In this document: in pieces, positions 14,049 to 21,214 of the stretch
Layout of the letters: each line of letters begins with the position of its first letter
Position numbering within the stretch: position 1 is the first letter of the stretch
Made by a program: the position numbers and the translations under genes
Notes under the pieces: model-generated
What the model was told of the DNA's origin: nothing
Databases searched by the model: none
The model's input: the letters and a program-made list of their open reading frames with translations, nothing else
Source: Thermoplasmata archaeon UBA184
Lineage (GTDB): Archaea; Thermoplasmatota; Thermoplasmata; Lutacidiplasmatales; UBA184
Direction: 5' to 3'
Length of the DNA: 22,854 bases
Assembly: GCA_002495185.1 (NCBI GenBank)
Contig: DAEB01000049.1
Span: forward strand, 1 to 22,854

Positions 14049-14170
14049 AGTCCGGCGCGGTTTCCCCCGAGCGGGACCTGCCGCCGTCGGGCGGCGATCC
14101 TTCGGTTGCGCTCTCTCCGATGCCGTTTCCTTGTGGCCGCCGACCGCCGTTTCCGAGGTGTGATGGTCAT
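14045..14170 (-). CDS. Very basic 41-residue protein (hypothetical), first gene of a two-gene unit
   Basis: The product is 41 residues, and about 40% of them are Arg or Lys: MTITPRKRRSAATRKRHRR, then a further Arg-rich helix, ending in GGNRAGL. Support comes from signals rather than homology. A Shine-Dalgarno sequence GGGGAGGT lies eight bases before the ATG. A TATA-like GCATTATCC lies about 45 bases before it, so the leader would be about 20 nt. The TGA stop overlaps the GTG of the three-helix membrane protein (GTGA). The composition suggests binding to nucleic acid or to the ribosome; no zinc motif is present. Third-position GC is lower than in neighbouring genes, perhaps because Arg dominates. 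Such short genes are easily missed by automatic gene callers. Confidence 0.55.
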   Translation of the reverse strand: MTITPRKRRSAATRKRHRRERNRRIAARRRQVPLGGNRAGL

Positions 14171-14178
14171 CGCACGAA

Positions 14179-14186
14179 ACCTCCCC
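14179..14186 (-). promoter_or_regulatory. Shine-Dalgarno site of the 41-residue basic protein
   Basis: The reverse strand reads GGGGAGGT, eight bases before the ATG at 14170. It is one of the strongest ribosome-binding matches in the window and a main reason for calling this short gene. Confidence 0.55.
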
Positions 14187-14211
14187 GTGTCGGGAGTTAG
14201 GGCTCGAGGCA

Positions 14212-14220
14212 GGATAATGC
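14212..14220 (-). promoter_or_regulatory. TATA-like box of the basic protein/membrane protein pair
   Basis: The reverse strand reads GCATTATCC, an isolated A/T-rich run in the 126-base gap after the molybdenum hydroxylase. A start about 25 bases downstream would leave a leader just long enough for the Shine-Dalgarno site. The rest of the gap is GC-rich with no further gene. Confidence 0.4.
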
Positions 14221-14296
14221 TCCCGGGCCGGGGCGGCATCCGCTCCCGGGGCTCCGCGGCGCCCGGGCGTCCGAAAGACGAAGTCGCTTCGGACCG

Positions 14297-16414
14297 TTAC
14301 GGCACGATGCCGTCCGGGACCAGGGGCAGCGAACGGAGGCGGGTACCGGCCGCGTCGAAGATGGCGTTCGCGATCGCGGGGGCGAGCGCGATGAGGGGCG
14401 TCTCGCCCCCACCTTGAGAAGGAAGGTCCTTCCGGTCGAGCAGGAGCACCTCGATCGGGGGAACGTCCTGGAACCGGGGGACCCGGTATTCGGAGAACTT
14501 GGGGTTGAGGACTCGTCCGTCCTGGAAGCGGACCGCCTCGAAGAGCGCCCCCCCGAGAGCCATGACCGTCCCTCCTTCGACCTGGCTGCGGAGGTTCGAG
14601 GGATGGACGATGGCGCCACACTCGTAGCCGGTCACGATCCTTTCGATCCTCAGATGGCGGTCGTCCGGCACTTCGACCTCCACGAAGGTCGCCACGCGAC
14701 CGCCCTTCTCGAGCCCGACGGCGACGCCCCGTCCCTGACCGTCGCGCGCCGGGGCCGGGGAGGGCCGCGGGTTCCACCCCGCGTGCTCCGTGACCGCCCG
14801 GAGGACGGTGGCCAGCCGGTCGTCGGCGAGATGCCGCAGTCGGAACTCGACCGGATCGAACCCGAGCTGAGCCGCGACCTCGTCGACGTGCGACTCGCGT
14901 GCGAAGTTGTTCGCCGTGGCCGCGAGCGCCCGATACGACCCCTGCGGGAGCGGGGACTCGGTCGGCTGGTTGTCGATCTTCTGGTTCGCCACGCGATACG
15001 GGATTCGTGCCGCCGCGGACCCGGCGTTGAGGACGTGGAACTCCCAGGCGGTAAGTGCCCTGTCTTTCCCGACGGACGAACGGACGTCGATCACGGCCAT
15101 CGGGCGGAAGTAGGCCTGCGTGAATTCCTCCTGCCGGCTGTACACGACGCGCACGGGATGACCCACGTCCTTCGCGAGCCGGGCGGTCCCGATCGCGAGC
15201 TCGGCGGCGTGCTTTCCGCCGAACCCCGAGCCGGTCGGGGGGACGATCACGCGCACGCTCGAGGGTGGGATCCCGAGAGCGTCGGAGAGCGCGTCCCGGG
15301 CGCGGAAGGGTGTCTGGGTGCCGACCCAGACGGTGACCCGACCGTCCTGCCACGCGGCGAGCGCCGCGTGCGTCTCGAGGGGGGAGTGGGCGATGTAGGC
15401 GGTCGTGTACGTCTCGTGGAACGACGCGGCGGCGGAAGCGTACGCGTCCTTCACGTTTCCGGTCTCATGCTGGAGAACATCCCAGAAGTCCTCTCCTTCG
15501 GCCAGGTGCTGGCGGAGGAACTCGACGATCTCGTGGTCGGAGGGCTGCGGAGAGGACTCCCACTCCGCCCGAATCGCGCGCAGCGCCGCTCGCGCCGACA
15601 TCATGTCCGGAGCGACGACTCCGACGAACTCGCCCTCCCGGACGACGACCACCCCCGGAATCGCCTGGGCCGCCGCGACATCGATCTTCCGGAGCTTCGC
15701 GCCATAGGAGGGAGGGAACAGGATCTTGCCGTGCAGCATCCCCGGCAGTTGGAGGTCGGAGGTGTATCGGCGGCGTCCGGTGACGACCTCCTTAGAAGCT
15801 ACGTCCTCCACGGGGTGACCCGCGCGGGTCCACGACGACGGCGGTTCCGGATGCGTCGTCGCGGGATCGACGATCACAACCTCTTGATGACCACGGACCA
15901 GCTCTCCGAGAGAAACCGATCCGCCGTCCGGCCTGCTCCGGACACGGGCCTCGCCTCCCTCGACCTCGATCTCCTGGGGCGGGACCCCGAGTCGGGCCGC
16001 CGCAAGCCGCTCCAGCACGGCGCGGGCCGCGGCCCCGGTGGTTCGGAGGTGCTGCGCCGGATCCGGCATCGAACGGCTGCCGAACGTGCCCATGTCCCAC
16101 GGGCAGACGTCCGTGTCCCCCATCGTCAGGATCACCGAGGAAAGCGGCAGCCGCAGTTCCTCGGCCACCACGAGCGAAAGCGCTGTCCGCGTCCCCTGAC
16201 CGACCTCGACCTTCCCCGAGAACGCCCTCGCCCTCCCGTCCTCCCCGATGTGAATCCAGGCGCCGCCATGGGGTGGCCCTCCCTCTCCCCAACCGGAGGG
16301 ACCCGGTCGTTTCGCCGGGAGGACGACCACGAGACCGGGCCCGTAATGCTCGAAGTACGGTCGTTCCTTCACCGGAAGGAGGTCGAACGGAACGACCGAG
16401 GAGGCGGCCGTCAT
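14297..16414 (-). CDS. Molybdenum hydroxylase large subunit (xanthine dehydrogenase family, IorB-like)
   Basis: This 705-residue protein is the molybdopterin-binding subunit of a xanthine oxidase family hydroxylase. Its domain order is that of isoquinoline 1-oxidoreductase (IorB). A cofactor-binding segment comes first (VEVGQGTRTALSLVVAEEL, 69-87). The a/b hammerhead segment follows (VTGRRRYTSDLQLPGMLHGK, from about 211), then PPTGSGFGGKH (392-402), and finally the catalytic Glu in QGGGETP (Glu671). Such enzymes insert a water-derived oxygen into N-heterocycles or aldehydes. It lacks a twin-arginine signal, so it is probably cytoplasmic. The ATG at 16414 overlaps the stop of the small subunit (ATGA), with GGAGG upstream. 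No FAD-containing medium subunit is encoded nearby, which fits a two-subunit IorAB type. The substrate is unknown. Confidence 0.93.
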   Translation of the reverse strand: MTAASSVVPFDLLPVKERPYFEHYGPGLVVVLPAKRPGPSGWGEGGPPHGGAWIHIGEDGRARAFSGKVEVGQGTRTALSLVVAEELRLPLSSVILTMGDTDVCPWDMGTFGSRSMPDPAQHLRTTGAAARAVLERLAAARLGVPPQEIEVEGGEARVRSRPDGGSVSLGELVRGHQEVVIVDPATTHPEPPSSWTRAGHPVEDVASKEVVTGRRRYTSDLQLPGMLHGKILFPPSYGAKLRKIDVAAAQAIPGVVVVREGEFVGVVAPDMMSARAALRAIRAEWESSPQPSDHEIVEFLRQHLAEGEDFWDVLQHETGNVKDAYASAAASFHETYTTAYIAHSPLETHAALAAWQDGRVTVWVGTQTPFRARDALSDALGIPPSSVRVIVPPTGSGFGGKHAAELAIGTARLAKDVGHPVRVVYSRQEEFTQAYFRPMAVIDVRSSVGKDRALTAWEFHVLNAGSAAARIPYRVANQKIDNQPTESPLPQGSYRALAATANNFARESHVDEVAAQLGFDPVEFRLRHLADDRLATVLRAVTEHAGWNPRPSPAPARDGQGRGVAVGLEKGGRVATFVEVEVPDDRHLRIERIVTGYECGAIVHPSNLRSQVEGGTVMALGGALFEAVRFQDGRVLNPKFSEYRVPRFQDVPPIEVLLLDRKDLPSQGGGETPLIALAPAIANAIFDAAGTRLRSLPLVPDGIVP

Positions 16415-16935
16415 GGGGGCGCCTCCGCCGCCGAGCGGAGAAGGGTCGAAGCTCGCTGCACGGCGGCGACGATCCTGAAGTAACCGCCGCACCGGCAGAT
16501 GTTACCGTTCAGGGCGGCCCGGATCTCGTCCTCGCTCGGGTCCGGATTCTGGCGGAGCAACGAGACCGCTTGGAGGATCATTCCCGGAGTGCAGAACCCG
16601 CACTGGAACGCCCCAGCCTCCACGAACGCCGTTTGGACCGGGTGGAACTCTTCGCCCTGCGCCAGCCCCTCGATCGTGGTAATCGCGTGACCGACGACCT
16701 CTCCCACCGAAGTCTGGCAGGCGCGAACCGCCACGCCGTCCAGGAGGACCTTGCACGCCCCGCATTCCCCTTCCCCGCATCCGTACTTGGTTCCGGTGAG
16801 GCCAAGCTCCTCCCGGAGAACGTAGAGGAGGTTCCGGTCCGGCGCGAGGGGGACGTCGTATCCGGTCCCGTTCACCCGGAGTGTGCCGAGCCCCTTCGGG
16901 TGCGACGGAGCGGACGCTGGGGCGGGCGCGGTCAT
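16411..16935 (-). CDS. Molybdenum hydroxylase small subunit, 2x[2Fe-2S] (IorA/CoxS-like)
   Basis: This 174-residue iron-sulfur subunit has both domains of the family. The plant-type [2Fe-2S] ligands are Cys53, 58, 61 and 73, in GCGEGECGACKVLLDG and RAC. The C-terminal helical [2Fe-2S] ligands are Cys112, 115, 147 and 149, in QCGFCTPGMILQAV and NICRCGGY. It passes electrons from the molybdenum centre of the large subunit to an outside acceptor. About 15 residues rich in Ala and Pro precede the first strand. The ATG at 16935 is about 25-28 bases after a TATA-like ATAAGATAA, so the operon is probably leaderless. With the large subunit it makes a two-gene unit; no maturation factor (XdhC-like) or FAD subunit follows in the window. 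Confidence 0.94.
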   Translation of the reverse strand: MTAPAPASAPSHPKGLGTLRVNGTGYDVPLAPDRNLLYVLREELGLTGTKYGCGEGECGACKVLLDGVAVRACQTSVGEVVGHAITTIEGLAQGEEFHPVQTAFVEAGAFQCGFCTPGMILQAVSLLRQNPDPSEDEIRAALNGNICRCGGYFRIVAAVQRASTLLRSAAEAPP

Positions 16936-16958
16936 GATGGCGCGGACGGGTCCAGAGC

Positions 16959-16968
16959 TTATCTTATG
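16959..16968 (-). promoter_or_regulatory. TATA box of the molybdenum hydroxylase operon
   Basis: The reverse strand reads CATAAGATAA, ending 23 bases before the ATG at 16935. It is the most A/T-rich run in the divergent region and is placed for leaderless transcription. Confidence 0.6.
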
Positions 16969-17042
16969 ATGCTGCCCGCCGCCTCCGTCATCGTTCGCCG
17001 GCGATTCGGACCGCGACGGTTCGCCTTTCTCGAGGGAGTCCT

Positions 17043-17050
17043 GAAATAGC
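17043..17050 (+). promoter_or_regulatory. TATA-like box of membrane protein A
   Basis: GAAATAGC is centred about 33 nt before the ATG at 17080, allowing a leader of a few bases. It sits in the 144-base region between this gene and the divergent molybdenum hydroxylase operon. Confidence 0.4.
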
Positions 17051-17079
17051 GCGGTCCCGCTCGCAGCCGCGGACCTCCG

Positions 17080-18348
17080 ATGGCGGACTGGTACAACGCG
17101 GTCACCTGGCTGGTCCTCGGCGCACTCGCTGCCCTGAACCTCCTCGTGCTCGTCGATCGGAGCGACCGCGGGGGAATCGTTCGCCCGGCGGTCCTCCGCG
17201 TCCTTCGGCGGATCTCCGGGCGGGACGACCTTCGCTGGCTCGACTGGCAACCACTGGCCGTAGCCGCCGGGGTCGCGTTCGCGTGCGTGAGCGCGTATGG
17301 GATCCTGAGCGGTCAGTACGGGTGCCGGCCCGGGGGAAGCGACCCGATCACGATCCTCAACTCCGGGAGGGCGTTCTGGGCGGGGCAGAGTCCGTTCCAA
17401 GTCGCCCAATGCCAGCACACGGGGGAAATCCCGTACGGGCTCGCGGCGATCCTCCTGACGGCGGTCGGTAGCTTGGGCGGCCTGCCCGGCGTCTACCTCG
17501 TGTGGGGACTGGTCTCGCTTTCGGTGGTCCCGCTCGCCTGGGCCACCGCCGGACCCGACCGTCGGTACGTCACCGTGTTCGTCAGCACCTCCGTGCTCTT
17601 CGTCCCGATCATCTGCTCCCAGATCGATGGCGCCACCAACGCGATCGTCCCGGCGACCGTGCTCCTCTCGCTCTACCTCGCCTCGCGCCGAGAGCTCCTG
17701 AGCGCGGTCGTCGCAGGGTTCCTCTCCACGGCCCGGTTTCCCGGCCTCCTTCCGATTCTGGGAGAGACCGGCTCGTTCGTCCGCCGACGGGCCCTCTCGT
17801 TCGCCCTCGCGGCCGGTACGTTCGCGGGCGTGACCGGGCTTACCTACGCCCTCTGGGGGCAGCAGTTCCTCAGCATCGTCTTCTTCCAGCAGCTCGGTCG
17901 GCGGTCGTTCTCGGTGAACCTCTACGGAGTGCTGCTGCTCGCCAACCAGCTCCCCGGAGGGGTCGGCATCGAGGCGGCCCAGGGGGTGCTCATCCTGGCG
18001 CTTCTCGCCTCGGTACTGCTCTGGGTCCGATCCCCTCTCTCGGCGGCGTCGATCATGCTCGTCGGGTTCGCCCTTGTCACGCCGTTCCTCTCGTACAACA
18101 TCCTGATCTGGCTCCTCCCGGTGGCGCTCCTCGGCTCCCGGCCCCAGTGGTGGCTCTGGGGGGTCGGCTTCGTCGGGGCGCTGAACTACGACCTCGCGCT
18201 CAACGTGTGGGCATGGGACGACGGCATTTCGTGGCCGTCGATGGTGCTCGACGTCGTCCTCACGGCGTTCCTTCTCTGCCTCTTGGTGGAGCTGTGGAGG
18301 TCCGAACTCCGTTCGTCCCGGGCGAACCCGTCGTCATTCGGGCGCTGA
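17080..18348 (+). CDS. Polytopic membrane protein A, GT-C glycosyltransferase-like (paralogue 1 of 3)
   Basis: This 422-residue protein has about 10-11 hydrophobic helices. After helix 2 comes a hydrophilic loop with ILSGQYGC (75-82), SDP (87-89), SGRAFWAGQSPF (95-106), Cys111 and IPYGLA (117-122). A second conserved block, FLSTARFPGLLPIL, is at 214-227. An acidic first loop followed by 'G..P(Y/F)' and an aromatic-Pro segment recalls GT-C and GT87-type transferases, which use lipid-linked sugars at the outer face of the membrane. The family label is inference. It is a close paralogue of protein C at 21211 (shared NLLVLV, LDW, SVYGILSGQYGC-type runs) and more distant from B at 19937. It overlaps the opposite-strand protein D by 15 bases at their 3' ends. 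The start follows a GAAATAGC TATA-like box. Confidence 0.8.
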   Translation: MADWYNAVTWLVLGALAALNLLVLVDRSDRGGIVRPAVLRVLRRISGRDDLRWLDWQPLAVAAGVAFACVSAYGILSGQYGCRPGGSDPITILNSGRAFWAGQSPFQVAQCQHTGEIPYGLAAILLTAVGSLGGLPGVYLVWGLVSLSVVPLAWATAGPDRRYVTVFVSTSVLFVPIICSQIDGATNAIVPATVLLSLYLASRRELLSAVVAGFLSTARFPGLLPILGETGSFVRRRALSFALAAGTFAGVTGLTYALWGQQFLSIVFFQQLGRRSFSVNLYGVLLLANQLPGGVGIEAAQGVLILALLASVLLWVRSPLSAASIMLVGFALVTPFLSYNILIWLLPVALLGSRPQWWLWGVGFVGALNYDLALNVWAWDDGISWPSMVLDVVLTAFLLCLLVELWRSELRSSRANPSSFGR

Positions 18349-19737
18349 GGATGCGAACCAGGCGATGCTTTCCCACACGGCGGCCAAGGAGGCGCCAACG
18401 ATCGCTCCTTCGATGGGCGGTCGGCCGAGAGTGACCCCTCGGAGGACAGCGGCGACCGCCAGGGCATAGCTCCCGAGAGCGACCGCCAGCCGGAACCATC
18501 CCCACGAGACCGGTCGGCCGAGGAGTCGATGGGGAGGGGTTCCTCGCGTGGCATCCATGCTCCCGACCCAGAGGTCGAGAGCGACGACCCCAAGCAGCGT
18601 GGAGAGCAAGAGAGCGCCGGTCGAACTGCCGATGAAGAGCCCGGTCGCGAGAAACACCGTGACGGCGGCGAGAGCACCCGCCGCCCCCACGATGGCGAAC
18701 GACGGCATCCGAAGAAGGTCGTCCACCCGGAACCATCGTTGGAGACGCCGACGGAAGAGCCATCCCTTCTCGGCCGACTCGCGAGTGAGCCGGACGAAAG
18801 TCGGGTAGAACACGGCGAGGACCCAGATGGGCCAGAGCGCGTAGTTGAGCAGATACTGGGCCGTCCCCCCGTTCGGACACGACGCGAGGCGGTCCGCGAG
18901 CACGGTCGGGCAGAGAACGACGGGGCCGCTCCAGAGGACGAACGGCAGGATGTACGCCGCGCTGACTCCGACCGTCACGAGGAGGTTCTTCCAGTCCCGA
19001 CGGAGCGCGTAGTATCCCAGGACGATGACGTTCGCGAACTGCTTCATGCCGAGCGCGAGGAGCTGGGCCCACCGCTGGCGCCGTCCTTCGAACCCGACGT
19101 ACGCGAGGGTGAGGAGGAGAAGGACCGGAAAGTCGTTGTAGCCGCTCGCGGCCATCACGACGACGTACGGCTGGGCGAGGTAGACGCCGGCGTCGAACCG
19201 GTTCCGGACCAGAAGGACCATACCGGCCCAGCAGCCGAGCGTGAGCCACTTGTACGAGAGCCCCGGGATCTGGAAGAACATCAGAAGCGGCAGGTACGGG
19301 TAGATCGAGTACGAGTGGATCGTCTGTCCGTACTGGACATAGTCGAAGACGAGCGGCGTCGTGTACGGGTCCTGGTGCGCCCAGAGCAGCGTGACGAATC
19401 GGGGGGTCGTGAACGGCTCGTCCGTGAGCCCGTTCCCCCAGCCGGTGAAGATCGAGATGACCGCGAAGACGATGCCCGCCGCGAGCAGGAACCGGACGAA
19501 CGAGAGGCGGCGCGGAACCCCGAGGCGACGGACGACCACGGGATAGGCGAGCGCAAACGCACCGATCGTGATCGTACCGGTCGACCCGAACGTCGGGAAG
19601 GCGAGCCAGAGGGCCGTGATCACGGCGAACAGCGGAACGGCCCCGGCAACCCAGGCCGTTCCGTAGAGCCCGAGCCGACGGGCTCGTCCATCGGACTCCG
19701 GAGTCGAGCGCCCCCGCGGGTCGGTCTGTTCCGCCAT
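18334..19737 (-). CDS. Polytopic membrane protein D, GT87-like candidate glycosyltransferase
   Basis: This 467-residue protein has about 10-12 helices and a charged, arginine-rich N-terminus of about 22 residues. The first large loop carries GWGNGLTDEPF (Asp106-Glu107), then AHQDPYTTP (120-128) and IYPYLPLLMFF (145-155). This is the 'acidic pair, then DPY, then YPxLP' layout of GT-C transferases of the GT87/mannosyltransferase kind. GYNDFPVLLLLTLAYVGFEG and a Lys-Gln-Phe segment (GMKQFANVIVLGYYALRRDWKN) follow, also common in that group. It is not an obvious close paralogue of A, B and C, although it shares their design. It lies on the opposite strand between A and B, so it is transcribed separately from a divergent promoter shared with B. 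The likely role is transferring sugar to a lipid, glycan or S-layer protein. Confidence 0.75.
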   Translation of the reverse strand: MAEQTDPRGRSTPESDGRARRLGLYGTAWVAGAVPLFAVITALWLAFPTFGSTGTITIGAFALAYPVVVRRLGVPRRLSFVRFLLAAGIVFAVISIFTGWGNGLTDEPFTTPRFVTLLWAHQDPYTTPLVFDYVQYGQTIHSYSIYPYLPLLMFFQIPGLSYKWLTLGCWAGMVLLVRNRFDAGVYLAQPYVVVMAASGYNDFPVLLLLTLAYVGFEGRRQRWAQLLALGMKQFANVIVLGYYALRRDWKNLLVTVGVSAAYILPFVLWSGPVVLCPTVLADRLASCPNGGTAQYLLNYALWPIWVLAVFYPTFVRLTRESAEKGWLFRRRLQRWFRVDDLLRMPSFAIVGAAGALAAVTVFLATGLFIGSSTGALLLSTLLGVVALDLWVGSMDATRGTPPHRLLGRPVSWGWFRLAVALGSYALAVAAVLRGVTLGRPPIEGAIVGASLAAVWESIAWFASSAPE

Positions 19738-19748
19738 CCGACGGGACG

Positions 19749-19764
19749 CCTCGCGCTCGCGAGG
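19749..19764. repeat. Palindrome in the leader/promoter of protein D
   Basis: CCTCGCG and CGCGAGG are exact complements separated by two bases. On the minus strand they lie between the TATA-like box and the ATG of protein D, 12 bases before the start. The element could be an operator at the transcription start or a small RNA hairpin. Confidence 0.4.
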
Positions 19765-19773
19765 AGAATTGGT

Positions 19774-19780
19774 GGATATG
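19774..19780 (-). promoter_or_regulatory. TATA-like box of protein D
   Basis: The reverse strand reads CATATCC, about 40 bases before the ATG at 19737. A start 25 bases downstream would give a leader of roughly 15 bases, with the palindrome at its beginning. Confidence 0.35.
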
Positions 19781-19879
19781 AGCCCTCCTTCTCCGGGACC
19801 GTTGCTCGCGCCCTCGAACGGCGCCGCACGACGGTCGACCTCGCGCGGGTCGCCGCGCCGCCGTGCACTGCCGAGGAGA

Positions 19880-19887
19880 GTTTATCC
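19880..19887 (+). promoter_or_regulatory. TATA-like box of the protein B-protein C pair
   Basis: GTTTATCC lies about 53 bases before the ATG at 19937, in the 199-base divergent region between proteins D and B. A transcript starting near 19909 would have a leader of about 28 bases including a CGGAGGT. Confidence 0.45.
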
Positions 19888-19936
19888 GAGGAGGGAGTGA
19901 GACCGGCCGGCGGAGGTCCCTCGGACCGGACCGGCG

Positions 19937-21214
19937 ATGTCGGCGATAGGCCTGGCGGGCTCGACCCTCGTCTTCGTCGCGAGCTTCACTCTCAGTTTCA
20001 TCCTGCTTGCCTACCGTTCCCCCGCCCTGCCAGCCGTGCGACGAGGGGTCGACCGCCTCCGTCGCTGGTTGACCGGCCGGTCGGACTGGGACTGGCTCCG
20101 CCTCTGGCACCTCCTCCTCCCCGTCGCAGTCGTTTCGCTCGCGAACGTTGCCTGGAACGTCTCGTCGGCGCACTGCTCGGACGACTCCTACGCCATCCTC
20201 GCGTCCGGGCTCGCGGCCTTGCACGGTCAGGACCCCTTCTCCGTCGCCTTCTGCGGGCACTCGTACGCGACCTCCATCCCGTACGGATTGGCCGAGGTCG
20301 TTCTGGATGCGCTGGGGGCGCTCTCGGGGAGCATCCTCGGGATCTGGCTCGTGTGGCAGTTGTTCGCGCTCGCCGTGATCCCCCTCGTTTGGAACGTCGC
20401 GGGGGAGGACCGCCGGTACACGACAGCGCTCGTCGCGGTCTCCGTCCTCTACCTTCCGAACATCGCCACGAACCTGGGCGTCGAGAACCTCGTGGTGGCG
20501 GTCTCCGTCCTCACGATGCTCTACGGGCTTACGCTCCGTCGAGCGCGGGGAGTGCTCGTCCGGGGGGTCGCGGCCTTTCTCAGTACGGCCCGGTTCCCGG
20601 CGGTCTTCCCCCTTCTCGGGTCCTCCGCGTCCCTCGGTCGCCGGCGGTGGGGGGAGCTCGCGCTCGTGGTCGGTGTGTTTTCCGTCGCGGCCGGTCTCAG
20701 TTGGTGGTGGTGGGGATGGAACGCGATCCAGGTCGTGTACCTCGGGCAGTTCGCGCGGGCCAACAGCGAGTCGCTGAACCTCTTCGCCCTCCTCATCCAT
20801 GAGGGCTGGTTCCAGCCGTCGCTGGCCGCCGCGGCGTTCCAGGGGGCAGGACTGCTGGTTCTCGTGCTCCTCGTGCAGCTCCGTGGCTACGCTCCGGCCG
20901 TTGCCTCCGCCGTTCCACTCCTCGGAGTGATGATCTTCTCGCAGTACCTGAACTATCACTTCCTCGCGTGGCTGATCCCGCTCGTCCTCCTCGGGACCAC
21001 GGTGAACTGGTGGCTGCTCACCTTCGCCACCCTCGCGGCGGTGAACGAGAACGTCTTCTACTGGTACCTCGCGCTCGACCAGGGCATCTGGTGGCCGTAC
21101 GAGATCGCCGGCGTCGTCCTCCTCGCGATCTTGCTGGCCCTCCTGGTGCGAATCGTGCGGGATGAGGAAGCCCGGCTTCGCTCGCGGGTCGAGGAGCACC
21201 CGACCGCCGGATGA
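19937..21214 (+). CDS. Polytopic membrane protein B, GT-C glycosyltransferase-like (paralogue 2 of 3)
   Basis: This 425-residue protein has about 10-11 helices and is a diverged paralogue of proteins A and C. It keeps the loop after helix 2: Cys80, an acidic SDDSYA (81-86), SGLAALHGQDPF (90-101), Cys106 and IPYGLAEVVLDALGAL (114-129). The FLSTARFPAVFPLL block near 215 is also kept. The two acidic residues and the 'GQDPF' here look most like a GT-C active-site loop, whereas A has SDP and C has SDALGEMD at this place. A run of tryptophans (SWWWWGWN) marks a later helix boundary. The stop overlaps the ATG of protein C (ATGA), so B and C are a translationally coupled pair. The charged C-terminal tail should be cytoplasmic. 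Confidence 0.78.
   Translation: MSAIGLAGSTLVFVASFTLSFILLAYRSPALPAVRRGVDRLRRWLTGRSDWDWLRLWHLLLPVAVVSLANVAWNVSSAHCSDDSYAILASGLAALHGQDPFSVAFCGHSYATSIPYGLAEVVLDALGALSGSILGIWLVWQLFALAVIPLVWNVAGEDRRYTTALVAVSVLYLPNIATNLGVENLVVAVSVLTMLYGLTLRRARGVLVRGVAAFLSTARFPAVFPLLGSSASLGRRRWGELALVVGVFSVAAGLSWWWWGWNAIQVVYLGQFARANSESLNLFALLIHEGWFQPSLAAAAFQGAGLLVLVLLVQLRGYAPAVASAVPLLGVMIFSQYLNYHFLAWLIPLVLLGTTVNWWLLTFATLAAVNENVFYWYLALDQGIWWPYEIAGVVLLAILLALLVRIVRDEEARLRSRVEEHPTAG

Noticed and set aside
14219..14250. Direct repeat GCTCCCGGG (two copies) and GC-rich hairpins after the molybdenum hydroxylase gene.
   Set aside because: Repeats of C and G runs are expected at this composition. There is no T-tract to make a terminator and no sign of a mobile element.
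14049..15353. Upstream extension of the frame of the three-helix membrane protein.
   Set aside because: The extension is antisense-frame shadow of the hydroxylase (Arg/Gly/Pro-rich). The GTG at 14048, coupled to the basic protein stop, is a better start.
14414..16483. Plus-strand open frame of 689 codons.
   Set aside because: It lies entirely opposite the molybdenum hydroxylase, which has intact cofactor and catalytic motifs. The translated frame is Arg/Asp/Gly-rich with no hydrophobic core pattern.
16995..17004. Ten-base palindrome TCGCCGGCGA between the hydroxylase and protein A promoters.
   Set aside because: It is composed almost entirely of G and C, is not positioned at a TATA box or start, and is easily explained by base composition.
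18260..21199. Minus-strand open frame of 979 codons, the longest in the window.
   Set aside because: It runs antisense or out of frame to proteins A, B and D. Its product is Glu/Arg/Asp/Pro low-complexity sequence, whereas the overlapping frames encode well-formed membrane helices with motifs shared among paralogues.
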